Shown here in pieces: positions 8,020 through 16,536 of a stretch of DNA of 52,700 nucleotides. The stretch is taken from NCBI RefSeq assembly GCF_003946165.1, contig NZ_RHOI01000017.1, positions 1 through 52,700 on the forward strand, given 5' to 3'. The DNA comes from Lacticaseibacillus baoqingensis (lineage in GTDB: Bacteria > Bacillota > Bacilli > Lactobacillales > Lactobacillaceae). A model generated the notes under the pieces. It ran no database searches and was not told the DNA's origin. It saw only the letters and a list, made by a program, of their open reading frames with translations. Made by a program: the position numbers and the translations under genes. Position 1 is the stretch's first letter. The number at the start of each line of letters is the position of its first letter.

Positions 8020-9120
8020 ATGATCTATTTTGACCATGCTGCCACAACGAAAATGAGTGCTGCCGCGTTAGCGGTGTACACCGAAGTGGCGCAGAATTTT
8101 TATGCGAACGGGGAAAGCTTGCATCAAGCCGGCAATGAAGCCGGGCAGCTGGTCCGCGATGCGCAGCAAAGCATTGCGCGGCAGCTGGGGATCCAAGCGG
8201 ATGGCTTGATCTTCACCAGCGGCGGCACCGAAAGCAATCAGCTGGGGATCGCCGCTTTAGCGCATGGCAGCCAAAAGCACGAAATTTTGGTCAGCCCGCT
8301 GGAGCATTCGTCGGTGTATGAATTGTTGGATGCGATGGCGCGCGAAGAAGGTTATCGCATCACGACCTTGCCTGTGGATGCCCAGGGGCACGTGACGCCA
8401 GCCGCATTAACAGCGGCGATCACGGCGGATACTGCGTTGGTGGTGATCCAAGCGGTCAATGCGATCACCGGGATCTGCCAAGCTGTCGCCGACTTGAATC
8501 AAGCGGCACAAGCCCAAGGGGTCCCGCTATTTGTTGACGCAGTGCAAGGCTTGACGAAGGTCGACTTAGACTTGACTGAGTTGGCAGGCTTTAGCGCCAG
8601 TGCCCATAAGTTCAATGGGCCCAAAAGCTGCGGCTTCTTGTATCTGTCGCCGCAAGTGATTTCCAAACCGCGTTTTCGCAACGTTTTCCAGCAAAACGGC
8701 TACTTGCCAGGCACCATGGATATTCCTGGGATCGCCAGTGCGGAAACGGCGTTCACCGAAAATGTTGAACAACAGGCCAAAGCGTTTGCCCACTTGCAAG
8801 CCTTGAAACAGCAAGTCTTGACGCAATTGGCGCCGACGATCACCCCAGTGGCACCATGGGCAGAGTATCCAGGTATCATCGGGCTATTGCTGCCGCACAC
8901 CCAAGGCCAAGAAGCGGCCACGGCAATGGGGCAGCGCGGCTTGTGCTTTTCTACGGTCAGCGCCTGCAGCATCAAAGACCCGCGTCCAGATAATACCTTG
9001 ATGGCGCTGGGGTTATCGACTGATGCAGAAGGCCGCTATATTCGGCTGTCATTAGGAGGCGAAAACACCGCTGCAGAAGTGGATCAGGCGGTGGCGTTGT
9101 TGAATCAAAATTATGGGTAA
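8020..9120 (+). CDS. nifS: Cysteine desulfurase (NifS/IscS family), likely NadA-dedicated
   Basis: PLP enzyme moving sulfur from cysteine to a protein persulfide for Fe-S assembly. The 366 residues contain TSGGTESNQ, EHSSV, the PLP lysine Lys197 in SASAHKFNGPK, and the catalytic loop Cys316 in STVSACSI. The loop replaces the commoner SSGSAC, so activity towards partners may differ. The ATG at 8020 is preferred (AAAGG 8 bases upstream). The longer upstream frame lacks a ribosome site and lies in repeat sequence. It is fourth in the nad gene order, behind a repeat element, and ends at a strong terminator. The name follows the Bacillus nad-locus desulfurase. Confidence 0.88.
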   Translation: MIYFDHAATTKMSAAALAVYTEVAQNFYANGESLHQAGNEAGQLVRDAQQSIARQLGIQADGLIFTSGGTESNQLGIAALAHGSQKHEILVSPLEHSSVYELLDAMAREEGYRITTLPVDAQGHVTPAALTAAITADTALVVIQAVNAITGICQAVADLNQAAQAQGVPLFVDAVQGLTKVDLDLTELAGFSASAHKFNGPKSCGFLYLSPQVISKPRFRNVFQQNGYLPGTMDIPGIASAETAFTENVEQQAKAFAHLQALKQQVLTQLAPTITPVAPWAEYPGIIGLLLPHTQGQEAATAMGQRGLCFSTVSACSIKDPRPDNTLMALGLSTDAEGRYIRLSLGGENTAAEVDQAVALLNQNYG

Positions 9121-9146
9121 CCGGTTGCTTAGACAATTATTTTTTC

Positions 9147-9190
9147 AAAAGGGCTGTGTGATTAACGTCACACAGCCCTTTTATTTTTCC
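9147..9190 (+). terminator. Terminator of the nad/nifS operon
   Basis: A perfect 15-bp stem (9147-9161 with 9168-9182), a 6-base loop and a T-rich tail. Confidence 0.92.
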
Positions 9191-9583
9191 AAACAATTTA
9201 GATTTAATTCAATTTAAGTACAATCCGCTTGGTATCAGCGGTTACAGCTGCTACCAAGCAAATACGCGGCAAATTTTTGTACTTACAAATGGTATACATA
9301 ATATTTATTTGCTCACTTTCAATCATGATTTTTGTGTTAATCGTGCATGTTTGCAAACGTAATCAGTTGTACCATTGTCAATTGTGGGAGCCACTTAGTA
9401 ATCGATTAAAGTAGCATTCTGCTGTGTTTTTCCTCATTCAAATAAGTATGATGTGATTCGCTTAATCAACTTTAAAGTTTTTTGCGTGGGAAAACTTTAA
9501 TCATTGCGACAACGAATACACGCCACATCATCTGCTGATGTTGAATCTGAATCATTTATTACTTAGGTGAAAGGAAAAAAGCA
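9191..9583 (+). promoter_or_regulatory. AT-rich control region of the sugar-acid operon
   Basis: About 390 bases without a gene. It contains GCTTGGTA/TACCAAGC inverted repeats (9227-9234 and 9252-9259), and a promoter-like pair TTGTAC (9277-9282) / TAATAT (9299-9304) with a 16-base spacer. A cre-like TGCAAACGTAATCA lies at 9352-9365 (12 of 14 to consensus). A perfect 10-bp inverted repeat (TTAAAGTTTT at 9472-9481, AAAACTTTAA at 9491-9500, 9-base gap) looks like a repressor operator. No regulator gene is adjacent. Confidence 0.45.
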
Positions 9584-10762
9584 ATGAAAATCACAAGCGT
9601 TGATTTGTTTGAACTGAAGTTTCAATATGACGATAAAGATGTCATTAGTGATGCGTTATCGACAAGTGCAGGGCGCCAAGGATTGTTGATCAAGATTTCT
9701 GCTGACAATGGCCAATATGGGGTCGGCGAAGCATGGAGCTATGGCAATCCGACCCGAGTGCAACGGGCGATCATTGAAGATCAACTGGCACCAATGCTGA
9801 TCGGCCAAGATCCAACGGATATCGAGCAATTATTCCAGACCATGTATTGGCGGACCATCGCGCACGGCCGACGCGGGATCGAAATGGGGGCCATCAGCGG
9901 CGTGGATATTGCGCTATGGGATCTGCTTGGTAAAATCGCCAACCTGCCGATCTATAAGCTGCTCGGCGGGCATTCAAATGTGATCCCAGCTTATGCCTGC
10001 GGGGGCTTTTATGCTAAAGATAAAGGCATGGATGGCCTGCGCAACGAGATTCAAGGCTGGATCGATGACGGCTATCAGGTCTTTAAGATCAAAGTCGGGC
10101 GCAACAATGATAATGGGGCGCTGCCGATCAAATATGTTGCTAATCAGGCCAATAGTATTGGCCTTGATGAAGATCTCAAGCGGGTGGAATTGTTACGGCA
10201 AATGGTCGGTGATAAAAAGATCATCATTGATTTCAATGCTTCCTGGGATGCCATGACGATGAAACTGGCGGCACCGCGGCTGCAAGCGGCACGAGTCGAC
10301 GTGATTGAAGAGCCGTTCCAGTTTGAAGATGTACAAGCTTATCGTGAGTTGAAACAATATCTGCCAAACACCCAGGTCATGGGCTTTGAAACCGAACAAA
10401 ACGAGTTTAATTTCAAGCACTTCATTGAAAATGGCACGGTGGATATCGTGGAACCTGATGTGGGCTGGTGTGGCGGTATCAGTACGGTTAAGAAAATTGC
10501 GCCAGTGGCAGAGACTAACTTCAAGGCCGTTTCGATGCATTCATTTGGTTCTGCGGTCCACTTCGCTGCAAGCCTGCAGTTAGCCGCAGCTATGCCAAAT
10601 GTCTTCCCAATCGAATCCGAAACTAATTTTAATCCGCTGCGTTCTGATATTTTGCAGTCCCCATTCACCACAGATGAGCACATGAACTTTATCCTTTCTG
10701 ATCGCCCGGGCTTAGGCATTGATATTGATTGGGATAAGGTTGCCAAGTACCAAAAGGCGTAG
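9584..10762 (+). CDS. Enolase-superfamily (mandelate racemase subgroup) sugar-acid dehydratase
   Basis: 392 residues with the capping domain (1-130) and the TIM-barrel domain. Acid/base and metal residues are readable: the Lys168-x-Lys170 pair in FKIKVG, Asp216 in IIDFNAS, Glu242/243 in VIEEPF, Glu269 in GFETEQ, Asp292 in VEPDVG and His319 in SMHSFG. This set is that of the mandelate racemase subgroup, where Lys and a His-Asp pair abstract the proton next to the carboxylate. Acid-sugar dehydration is the likeliest reaction; the exact sugar acid cannot be read. The next gene is a GntP-type permease, supporting import and dehydration of an aldonate or aldarate. The ATG follows GAAAGGA. Confidence 0.85.
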   Translation: MKITSVDLFELKFQYDDKDVISDALSTSAGRQGLLIKISADNGQYGVGEAWSYGNPTRVQRAIIEDQLAPMLIGQDPTDIEQLFQTMYWRTIAHGRRGIEMGAISGVDIALWDLLGKIANLPIYKLLGGHSNVIPAYACGGFYAKDKGMDGLRNEIQGWIDDGYQVFKIKVGRNNDNGALPIKYVANQANSIGLDEDLKRVELLRQMVGDKKIIIDFNASWDAMTMKLAAPRLQAARVDVIEEPFQFEDVQAYRELKQYLPNTQVMGFETEQNEFNFKHFIENGTVDIVEPDVGWCGGISTVKKIAPVAETNFKAVSMHSFGSAVHFAASLQLAAAMPNVFPIESETNFNPLRSDILQSPFTTDEHMNFILSDRPGLGIDIDWDKVAKYQKA

Positions 10763-10774
10763 GGGGCGAGCTTC

Positions 10775-12082
10775 ATGATCTGGAATATATTAGGTATTGT
10801 GATTGCCATTATCGTCTTAGTGGTTTTGATTTTCAAAGGCGTGCACATGATCCCTGCGTCATTGATCGCGTCGTTAGTCGCGATCGTGCTTGGCGGTATT
10901 AATATTGCCAAAGGCATTAATAAAGGATATATGGCGTCAGTTTCAAATTATGTCCAACAATTCTTTTTGATTTTCTTCCTGTCCGCGTTGTTTGGGGCAG
11001 TGATGTCTGATAGTGGTGCCGCGTCTAAAATTGCCCATACATTAGTCGCTAAAATGGGTAAAAGCAGTGTCATTTTGATCATGTTGCTGACCTCATTGAT
11101 TTTGTCATATGGCGGGATCATGACTTATTTAGTGGCGTTCACGCTGTTTCCAGTGGCATTGGTGCTGTTCAAAGAAGCGGATATTCCCATTAAGCTGTTT
11201 CCAGCGTCAGTCTTGAGTATCGCGGCGACGATTTCCATGACCACTTTGCCAGGGTCACCGCAGATTCAAAACATCATGCCGACGACCTATTTTCACACGA
11301 CGATTTATGCCGCGCCGATCATCGGGCTTGTTTGTGGGGTCTTCGTCTTCGTCGTGAATTATTTGTATCTCTCCCATGCGCAAAAGCAAGCTTCCGCTAA
11401 AGGCGAGCATTTTGTTCCAATGAGTGAAGAAGACGCGCAAGTCGTTGACGTTGATTCTGATAATATGAATTTCTGGTTGTCATTATTGCCGATCATTGTC
11501 ATGTTGGCTTTGATCTTCTTCCTCAAAGGGCGGATGGATTCGAATTACTCGGTTGAAATTGCGATGTTTGTGGCGAATGTTTTAACCATCGCGATGTTTT
11601 TCAAGCGGTTCAAGCATCTTGGCAACACGATCGATACCGGGACGAAGAATGCGATGAACGCTATTTTGACCACCGCTTGTGTGGTTGGTTTCGGTGGGGT
11701 GGTTGCGATTTCGCCAGCCTTTACTGAATTGACCAAGCAATTGTGGCAAAATGATTCGCATATTTACTTAACGTCGATGATCGTCACCAGTATCGCCGCT
11801 GGGGTCTCCGGTTCGTCTAGTGGTGGTTTAGGGATCTGGTTGACTGCTATGGGCAATCATCTTGCGACCATGAACTTAAACTTCGCCGCCTTGCATCGGC
11901 TTGGTGTGATGTCATCTGGCTGGACCGGCATGGTGCCATGGTCTAGTGGTCCAGTGGTTGCCAGCTCGATCGCTAAAGTTCAATTGAAGGATTCTTATCC
12001 GTACATCTTTGTGACGGGCATGGTGGTTCCATTCATTGCACTGGTAATTGGTTATTTGATGTTTAGAGTTGGTTTGGTTTAA
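10775..12082 (+). CDS. GntP-family sugar-acid:proton symporter
   Basis: Integral membrane protein of 435 residues with about 12 hydrophobic segments. Sequence blocks DSGAASKIAHTLV, LSYGGIMTYLVAF, TLPGSPQIQN and SGSSSGGLGIWL are typical of gluconate/hydroxybutyrate permeases (GntP/CitMHS fold). It starts 12 bases after the dehydratase with its own AGGGGG site, so the two form an operon. It probably imports the dehydratase substrate, a sugar acid. A long shared hairpin follows. Confidence 0.85.
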   Translation: MIWNILGIVIAIIVLVVLIFKGVHMIPASLIASLVAIVLGGINIAKGINKGYMASVSNYVQQFFLIFFLSALFGAVMSDSGAASKIAHTLVAKMGKSSVILIMLLTSLILSYGGIMTYLVAFTLFPVALVLFKEADIPIKLFPASVLSIAATISMTTLPGSPQIQNIMPTTYFHTTIYAAPIIGLVCGVFVFVVNYLYLSHAQKQASAKGEHFVPMSEEDAQVVDVDSDNMNFWLSLLPIIVMLALIFFLKGRMDSNYSVEIAMFVANVLTIAMFFKRFKHLGNTIDTGTKNAMNAILTTACVVGFGGVVAISPAFTELTKQLWQNDSHIYLTSMIVTSIAAGVSGSSSGGLGIWLTAMGNHLATMNLNFAALHRLGVMSSGWTGMVPWSSGPVVASSIAKVQLKDSYPYIFVTGMVVPFIALVIGYLMFRVGLV

Positions 12083-12087
12083 TTTAG

Positions 12088-12135
12088 AGCATAACAAACG
12101 GCGGTTCCCATTTGGGAGCCGCCGTTTGTTATGCT
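12088..12135. terminator. Long hairpin between convergent genes
   Basis: A 22-bp stem with a single G.U pair (12088-12109 with 12114-12135) and a 4-base loop. It has no long T-tract on the plus strand. It overlaps the last codons and stop of the minus-strand gene ending at 12129. Likely a bidirectional terminator or RNA-stability element. Confidence 0.65.
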
Positions 12136-12473
12136 TCAGGATGATAGCTCGTGTTAAACGCATGCCCGTGGCTGGCGTCAAAGGTGATATCGGTACCAGG
12201 GTGTACGAGATGGTGAGTATCGCGATATTCGATGCTGAGGTTGGTGTGCGCTTTGAGATCTTTGAGGACTTGACCGTAGAGCGCTTTGTCATGCGGCATT
12301 TCTAATAGATCATCGCTGTAGTGGAGCTTGGTACCGTGTTTGTAGGACTGCAAGAAGAAGAGATATTGATTTAGAAAATGATTATCGACGATCAGCAGGT
12401 GGTAGCGCCAGCCGTATTTGCGCAGAAATTTGGCATCAAGGTTGGCGATCAAGGTTTTAGATTGACGGATCAT
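12129..12473 (-). CDS. Unrecognised third gene of the SOS operon
   Basis: 114 residues, soluble, His- and Tyr-rich (for example YGWRYHLLIVDNHF, YRDTHHLVHPG, DASHGHAF). I do not recognise a family. The ATG at 12473 follows AAGGAGG, whose first bases overlap the umuC stop (12485-12487), so it is translated as the last gene of the yolD-umuC operon and should be LexA-controlled. The 3' end runs into a strong hairpin. A role linked to translesion synthesis is only suggested by position. Confidence 0.65.
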   Translation of the reverse strand: MIRQSKTLIANLDAKFLRKYGWRYHLLIVDNHFLNQYLFFLQSYKHGTKLHYSDDLLEMPHDKALYGQVLKDLKAHTNLSIEYRDTHHLVHPGTDITFDASHGHAFNTSYHPEA

Positions 12474-12484
12474 ATGGCGCCTCC

Positions 12485-13777
12485 TTATTTGGCATGGCCG
12501 CCGACTAAGCCGGCCCGTTCTAAGGCGGTACCGCCGGCGGTTTTGCTTGATGCGCGAAAAATGGCTTTGTAGCCCCATTTGGCGCGGATCTTATCCATAA
12601 TCAGTTCGAGGCGATCCGTGGCTTCACGATTTTCAGCAGGCTCAAACAAGCTGATCTGCACCGTTTCCGGCGTTGAAACGCGGCTGGCGCGCACGCCCAC
12701 TGAGCGCAAGACTTCACCGTTCCAATGGGTGCGAAACAGCCACCGCACCGCGCGGTTGATCTCATCGGTTTGGCTCGTGGGGTCGACATGCACTTGCGCG
12801 CCCCAGTGGGTTTGACCGGCTGCGTTAGGCTCGGCAAAGCCCACCGAGATCGCAACGACTTGGCAAACTTGGTGGTGTTTGCGCAGCCGGGCCGCCACTT
12901 GCCCGCCGATTTCACACAGGACCGTCAAACAGTCGGCGGCGGTGACGTAATCGCGCATCAGCACTTGGCTGTTGCCGACTCCGCGGTTGTCGCTGTGGGG
13001 GATGTAGCGCTTGGCTAAGACACTGTAGTCGATGCCCCACGCATGATAATACAAGGCAGTCCCTAGCACCCCCAGCTTGGCTTTGAGCTTAGCTGCAGGC
13101 GTGTGGGCGACGTCATAAAGCGTGTGGATACCCATGCGTTCGAGCTTAACGGCGGTTTTGCTGCCGATACTCCAAAAATTGGTCAGCGAATCGATTGCCC
13201 ACAGCTTCTTAGGGACGTCCGCATATCCCCAGCTGGCTTGCCAAGGCGGGCGGACTTTGGCGTCGTTATCCAACGCGAGTTTTGCCAACAAAGGATTTTG
13301 GCCGATGCCGACGGTGGTGATGATGCCGGTGCGTTGAAAGACGCGGTCTTGGATCGCACTGGCGATCGCCTGGTTGCCGCCGAACAGCCCATGGACATGC
13401 GACACATCGATGAACGACTCGTCGATGCTGTAAACATACCAATCCGCATCCATGGCGAACTCCCGGTAGATGCTGTTGATCAAGTAGTTGATCTCGATGT
13501 ACAGCTGCATGTGTGGCGCGCAGATCTGGATATCCATATCCGGGCGGATCTCAAAATAGCGCGTCCCCAGCTTGACGCCGTATTTGGCTTTGACGATCGG
13601 GCTGGCTGCTAAGATCAACCCGCCTTGGCTTTCGGCGCGCGACAGCACCGCGTTTTTAGCGGCAAGCGGGTATTCGCCGCGGCGGATCGCTTCGACACTG
13701 GCGTAAAAACTCTTGCAGTCGATGCACATGATGTCGCGGCTCGGCAGGCGGGTGGGGTCATCCAGCGGCGTGCTCAT
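12485..13777 (-). CDS. umuC: Y-family translesion DNA polymerase (UmuC/UvrX-like)
   Basis: Error-prone polymerase that copies past lesions. 430 residues. Catalytic carboxylates are visible in MCIDCKSFYASVEA (motif I) and SIDESFIDV (motif III Asp-Glu). VGIGQNPLLAKLALD and the HhH region (SIGSKTAVKLERMGI) follow, then the little-finger domain. The C-terminal half resembles the plasmid/phage-type UmuC-UvrX group rather than DinB. ATG 13777 overlaps the yolD stop by 4 bases (ATGA), showing coupling. A TTG at 13789 is an unlikely alternative start. Confidence 0.92.
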   Translation of the reverse strand: MSTPLDDPTRLPSRDIMCIDCKSFYASVEAIRRGEYPLAAKNAVLSRAESQGGLILAASPIVKAKYGVKLGTRYFEIRPDMDIQICAPHMQLYIEINYLINSIYREFAMDADWYVYSIDESFIDVSHVHGLFGGNQAIASAIQDRVFQRTGIITTVGIGQNPLLAKLALDNDAKVRPPWQASWGYADVPKKLWAIDSLTNFWSIGSKTAVKLERMGIHTLYDVAHTPAAKLKAKLGVLGTALYYHAWGIDYSVLAKRYIPHSDNRGVGNSQVLMRDYVTAADCLTVLCEIGGQVAARLRKHHQVCQVVAISVGFAEPNAAGQTHWGAQVHVDPTSQTDEINRAVRWLFRTHWNGEVLRSVGVRASRVSTPETVQISLFEPAENREATDRLELIMDKIRAKWGYKAIFRASSKTAGGTALERAGLVGGHAK

Positions 13778-14172
13778 GCCGCCCACCAATGCTTGGCAGT
13801 CAGTGGCGCGACATGGCGAATGTCTGCGACTAAAATGGTGGTCAACGTCCCAGATGCTTGCACCATCAAGGTCAATTGGCCGGCCGCAAAGCCCATGATC
13901 GCTCCTGCCAGCTCAGGGGCATGGTCTTCGTCGTCATATTCTGGCTGCAGCTGCACCTTGATCGGCCGGGTGTGTTCCCAAGCTTGTTGCAAACAAGCGT
14001 CGATTTGGGCGGCAGATTGTTCTGGCAAAAGCGGTGTGGGTTGCGCCGCGGTTTGCTTAGCGGATAAAAAAGCGGTGTGGTCTGATAACAACCAGCCCAG
14101 CCACTTGGCCATGGTGCGATCGGCATACAGCCAGCGGTCGCGGGGGATGTCTCGATATTCATAATGATCCAT
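13774..14172 (-). CDS. YolD-like protein
   Basis: 132 residues. The N-terminal block DIPRDRWLYADRTMAKWLG is the recognisable YolD-family type found directly upstream of umuC/uvrX genes in Firmicutes, where it is thought to act as a UmuD-like partner. The C-terminal half carries LTLMVQASGTLTTILVADIRHV. The ATG at 14172 follows AAGGAGG with a 7-base gap. First gene of a LexA-regulated operon; translation is coupled to umuC. Confidence 0.8.
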   Translation of the reverse strand: MDHYEYRDIPRDRWLYADRTMAKWLGWLLSDHTAFLSAKQTAAQPTPLLPEQSAAQIDACLQQAWEHTRPIKVQLQPEYDDEDHAPELAGAIMGFAAGQLTLMVQASGTLTTILVADIRHVAPLTAKHWWAA

Positions 14173-14206
14173 CGCAAGGCCTCCTTTACAGATTAGGTAT
14201 GTGTTC

Positions 14207-14236
14207 ATTATACGAACGTATGTTTGTATTTTGCAA
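14207..14236 (-). promoter_or_regulatory. SOS promoter of yolD-umuC
   Basis: On the minus strand, TTGCAA (14231-14236) and TATAAT (14207-14212) are 18 bases apart. The LexA box fills the spacer, so repressor binding would block polymerase directly. Confidence 0.8.
14213..14226. promoter_or_regulatory. LexA (SOS) box
   Basis: CGAACGTATGTTTG fits the Gram-positive LexA consensus CGAAC-N4-GTTYG exactly. It lies between the -35 and -10 of the yolD-umuC operon. Confidence 0.9.
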
Positions 14237-14256
14237 GGGAGAAAGCGGAAAAAATC

Positions 14257-14298
14257 AAAAAAGCACGCTGACCCGGTGTGGCACCAGGTTGCGCGCTT
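14257..14298 (-). terminator. Terminator of the EIIC/hydrolase operon
   Basis: On the minus strand, a roughly 17-bp stem with few mismatches (14282-14298 with 14261-14278) is followed by T6. It starts 9 bases after the stop codon at 14307. Confidence 0.85.
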
Positions 14299-14306
14299 AG
14301 TCAAAA

Positions 14307-15191
14307 TCAAGGTGTGGCAGTGGTCATGCGCCGCTGGCTGTCAGTCGGTTGGCTGCGGCCAGGAGTTTGGTTGGGCGTTTGCAACATGTATTGCTGAATG
14401 TAGTTGATGATCTCCCGGTTTTGCGGCAAGTCGCTGTGCTTGGCGTTGTCGCCGGAAACCGTGATCTGGGTGTAATGGGCGGCTTGGTTTTGATAGATAT
14501 ACTTGCCGCATTCGACACTGTTAAGCGGCACGGTGCCGTCACCATCATAGGTTTCCGTACCAGCCAGCGAGTATACCGTCAAAGTTTTAGGCAGGGACTT
14601 GCGTTTGGCGATCAAGTCGTTGAGCATTTGGGTGCGGTTGTGCGGGTTGCTTTCTTCCAAATTGTACGGCGTGCCGATGGTCATCAGCCGGTCGATCGAC
14701 ACGTCGGCGCTGGCATAATATTTCTCCAAAAAAAGACTCAACACCAACCCGCCATTACTATGGCCGATGGCGCGGAAGCGATTGAAGTGGTAAGTCGCTG
14801 TGAGATGCTTTAACGCTTGGTCAAACCAGCGGGCTTGTTTTTTGATGTTGTTATAGCCGTCGTGATTATTTTGAAAGGCGACGACGATATAAGGTTCGTT
14901 GTCGCGCGCGGCAAGCTTGCCGGATTTGACTAAGGTGCCGTTGGTTTTGACCGTGATCTTCAACAGGCTGTGGCCGGTGGTTTGCTGATTCAGCGTCGTG
15001 ATGAGGCTGTTGAAGCGCTCTTGCGTCGCAGAACTCCCAGGCACTAAGATGATCGGCTGCATCTGCGAATTATGCACCACTTTGGCATCACGCACTTGCC
15101 GATGCATCCAAGTCGTCGCCGCGCTGAAAATACCGCCGCCAACGAGGAGGACGATCGCGCTTAATATGAGAACTTTGAGCCATTTAGGCAT
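14307..15191 (-). CDS. Membrane-anchored DUF915-like alpha/beta hydrolase
   Basis: 294 residues. One N-terminal membrane segment (VLILSAIVLLVGGGIFSAA) places the catalytic domain outside the cell. ILVPGSSA (oxyanion region), the nucleophile elbow GHSNGGL, and late Asp (DGDGTVP) and His (AKHSDLP) complete an apparent Ser-Asp-His triad. This is the lactobacillus DUF915 cell-surface hydrolase group; the substrate is unknown. ATG 15191 is preferred: AGGAGG lies 8 bases upstream, whereas the GTG at 15200 overlaps that site. It overlaps the EIIC gene by 8 bases, so translation is coupled. Confidence 0.85.
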   Translation of the reverse strand: MPKWLKVLILSAIVLLVGGGIFSAATTWMHRQVRDAKVVHNSQMQPIILVPGSSATQERFNSLITTLNQQTTGHSLLKITVKTNGTLVKSGKLAARDNEPYIVVAFQNNHDGYNNIKKQARWFDQALKHLTATYHFNRFRAIGHSNGGLVLSLFLEKYYASADVSIDRLMTIGTPYNLEESNPHNRTQMLNDLIAKRKSLPKTLTVYSLAGTETYDGDGTVPLNSVECGKYIYQNQAAHYTQITVSGDNAKHSDLPQNREIINYIQQYMLQTPNQTPGRSQPTDSQRRMTTATP

Positions 15192-16350
15192 GCGCCCCAC
15201 CTCCTGCCAGCATTTTCACAAAAGGCAGATAAATGGCGACTGCCACCGCTAACCCTAGCAGCGCGACGACCAAGGCCGGCCAGTTGCCATTCGTGGCCAG
15301 CCATGCCAGCAAAGGCCCAGGCGTCGTTGCCGGGACTTGATAAACCGCCGGCGCCATTAGATGCCAATGCAGCGCCAGCCAAGCAATGCCGGTTGCGGCC
15401 AATGGGGCCAGGAAAAACGGCACTAATAACACCGGCTCAAGCACCACCGAATACCCTAGCAGCAGCGGCCAATTCAAGTTGACCAAGCTTGGCGCGAGGC
15501 TGAAATAGGCGAGGCGGCGCTTGGCTGGCCGCCGATCGACCAGCAAGATCGCGATCACCAAAGCCAGCGTCATCCCCACGCCGCCAAACAGCGCAAACGG
15601 CCGGTACAGCGTGCCTAGCGTGTTAGGATACGGGATCGCGCGATTGGCCAACGCCGCATGCAAGTTGGCCGTCGCCGTGGCACTGGTCATCATTGGCGCA
15701 AGTGCTGGGATCGGCGTCGGCAAGCCCAGCCAGCCTAAGCCACTGTTGATCAAGGCGACTAAGCCGGTGTGCAGCGACCAGTGGCTGGTAGCGCCGGTCA
15801 ACGCCGCCGGCCACGCCGTCAATACCAGTGTGCTGCCGTTTTTGGCTAAGGTGGTGATCCCGACGCGCAGCGCGGCAGCCAGCACCAGCAAAACCGGCGC
15901 CAACCACTGCGGCTTGCGCAAGTGCGCAAACAACCAGCCGCACCCGGCGCCAAAGATGAGCCCAGGCAACAACCCGTCTAACCCCAGATTCGGGCCAAAG
16001 CTGGTCAAAGGCGAGGTGTTTAAGATCAGCCAGCCCACGCCGCTGGTCAAAGCGGCCCAGCGCGGCTGATCCGCACTGGCGGCGCGTGCGGCAAACACTG
16101 CCGCCAACAAGCCGGACAATCCTAGCGTGTATGTGACGATCAGCCCTAAGCCAATATGGATCTGCACAAACCCAGGCACCCAATGCGCCAAGTCAAAGAT
16201 CACGGCGAAAAACCCGTCGCGGCTGAAGATACTCAACAACAACGCTTGCGCTCCAGTGCCGATGAGGATCAAAGGCATCAACGCCGCAAAAGTCGCGGTA
16301 ACGACGTGATAAAAGCGGCTATGATAATAACGCTGGCAAAATTTGCTCAC
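15184..16350 (-). CDS. Orphan PTS EIIC-like membrane protein (cellobiose/Lac type)
   Basis: 388 residues with about ten membrane segments. The end (VYQVPATTPGPLLAWLATNG, then LPFVKML) and the middle (GPNLGLDGLLPGLIFG) recall the Lac-family EIIC of cellobiose/chitobiose PTS transporters, but it is shorter than the usual 430-450 residues. No EIIA or EIIB gene is near, so sugar phosphorylation would have to use subunits encoded elsewhere, or the protein has another transport role. GTG start 8 bases after GGAGG. Co-transcribed with, and overlapping, a surface hydrolase; the pair could serve one exported substrate (inference). Confidence 0.75.
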   Translation of the reverse strand: MSKFCQRYYHSRFYHVVTATFAALMPLILIGTGAQALLLSIFSRDGFFAVIFDLAHWVPGFVQIHIGLGLIVTYTLGLSGLLAAVFAARAASADQPRWAALTSGVGWLILNTSPLTSFGPNLGLDGLLPGLIFGAGCGWLFAHLRKPQWLAPVLLVLAAALRVGITTLAKNGSTLVLTAWPAALTGATSHWSLHTGLVALINSGLGWLGLPTPIPALAPMMTSATATANLHAALANRAIPYPNTLGTLYRPFALFGGVGMTLALVIAILLVDRRPAKRRLAYFSLAPSLVNLNWPLLLGYSVVLEPVLLVPFFLAPLAATGIAWLALHWHLMAPAVYQVPATTPGPLLAWLATNGNWPALVVALLGLAVAVAIYLPFVKMLAGGGAHA

Positions 16351-16536
16351 AATGACAGCCTCCGTAATCGATACGGCTATTTTAGCAGATAAAAAGCCAA
16401 TAGGTTAGTCAGGCCCGGAGACGATTTTTAGATTGCGAAAATGATAAATGAGTATGGGATGATTGCTCAAGTTGGCGTAATGTAGTGATAAGTGGTTAAA
16501 GGGCCAATAAGCGTACTAATATTGGGGGAGCATGAC

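Noticed and set aside
13103-13612. Plus-strand 169-codon frame inside umuC
   Set aside because: Shadow of the polymerase gene, whose catalytic motifs are clear on the minus strand.
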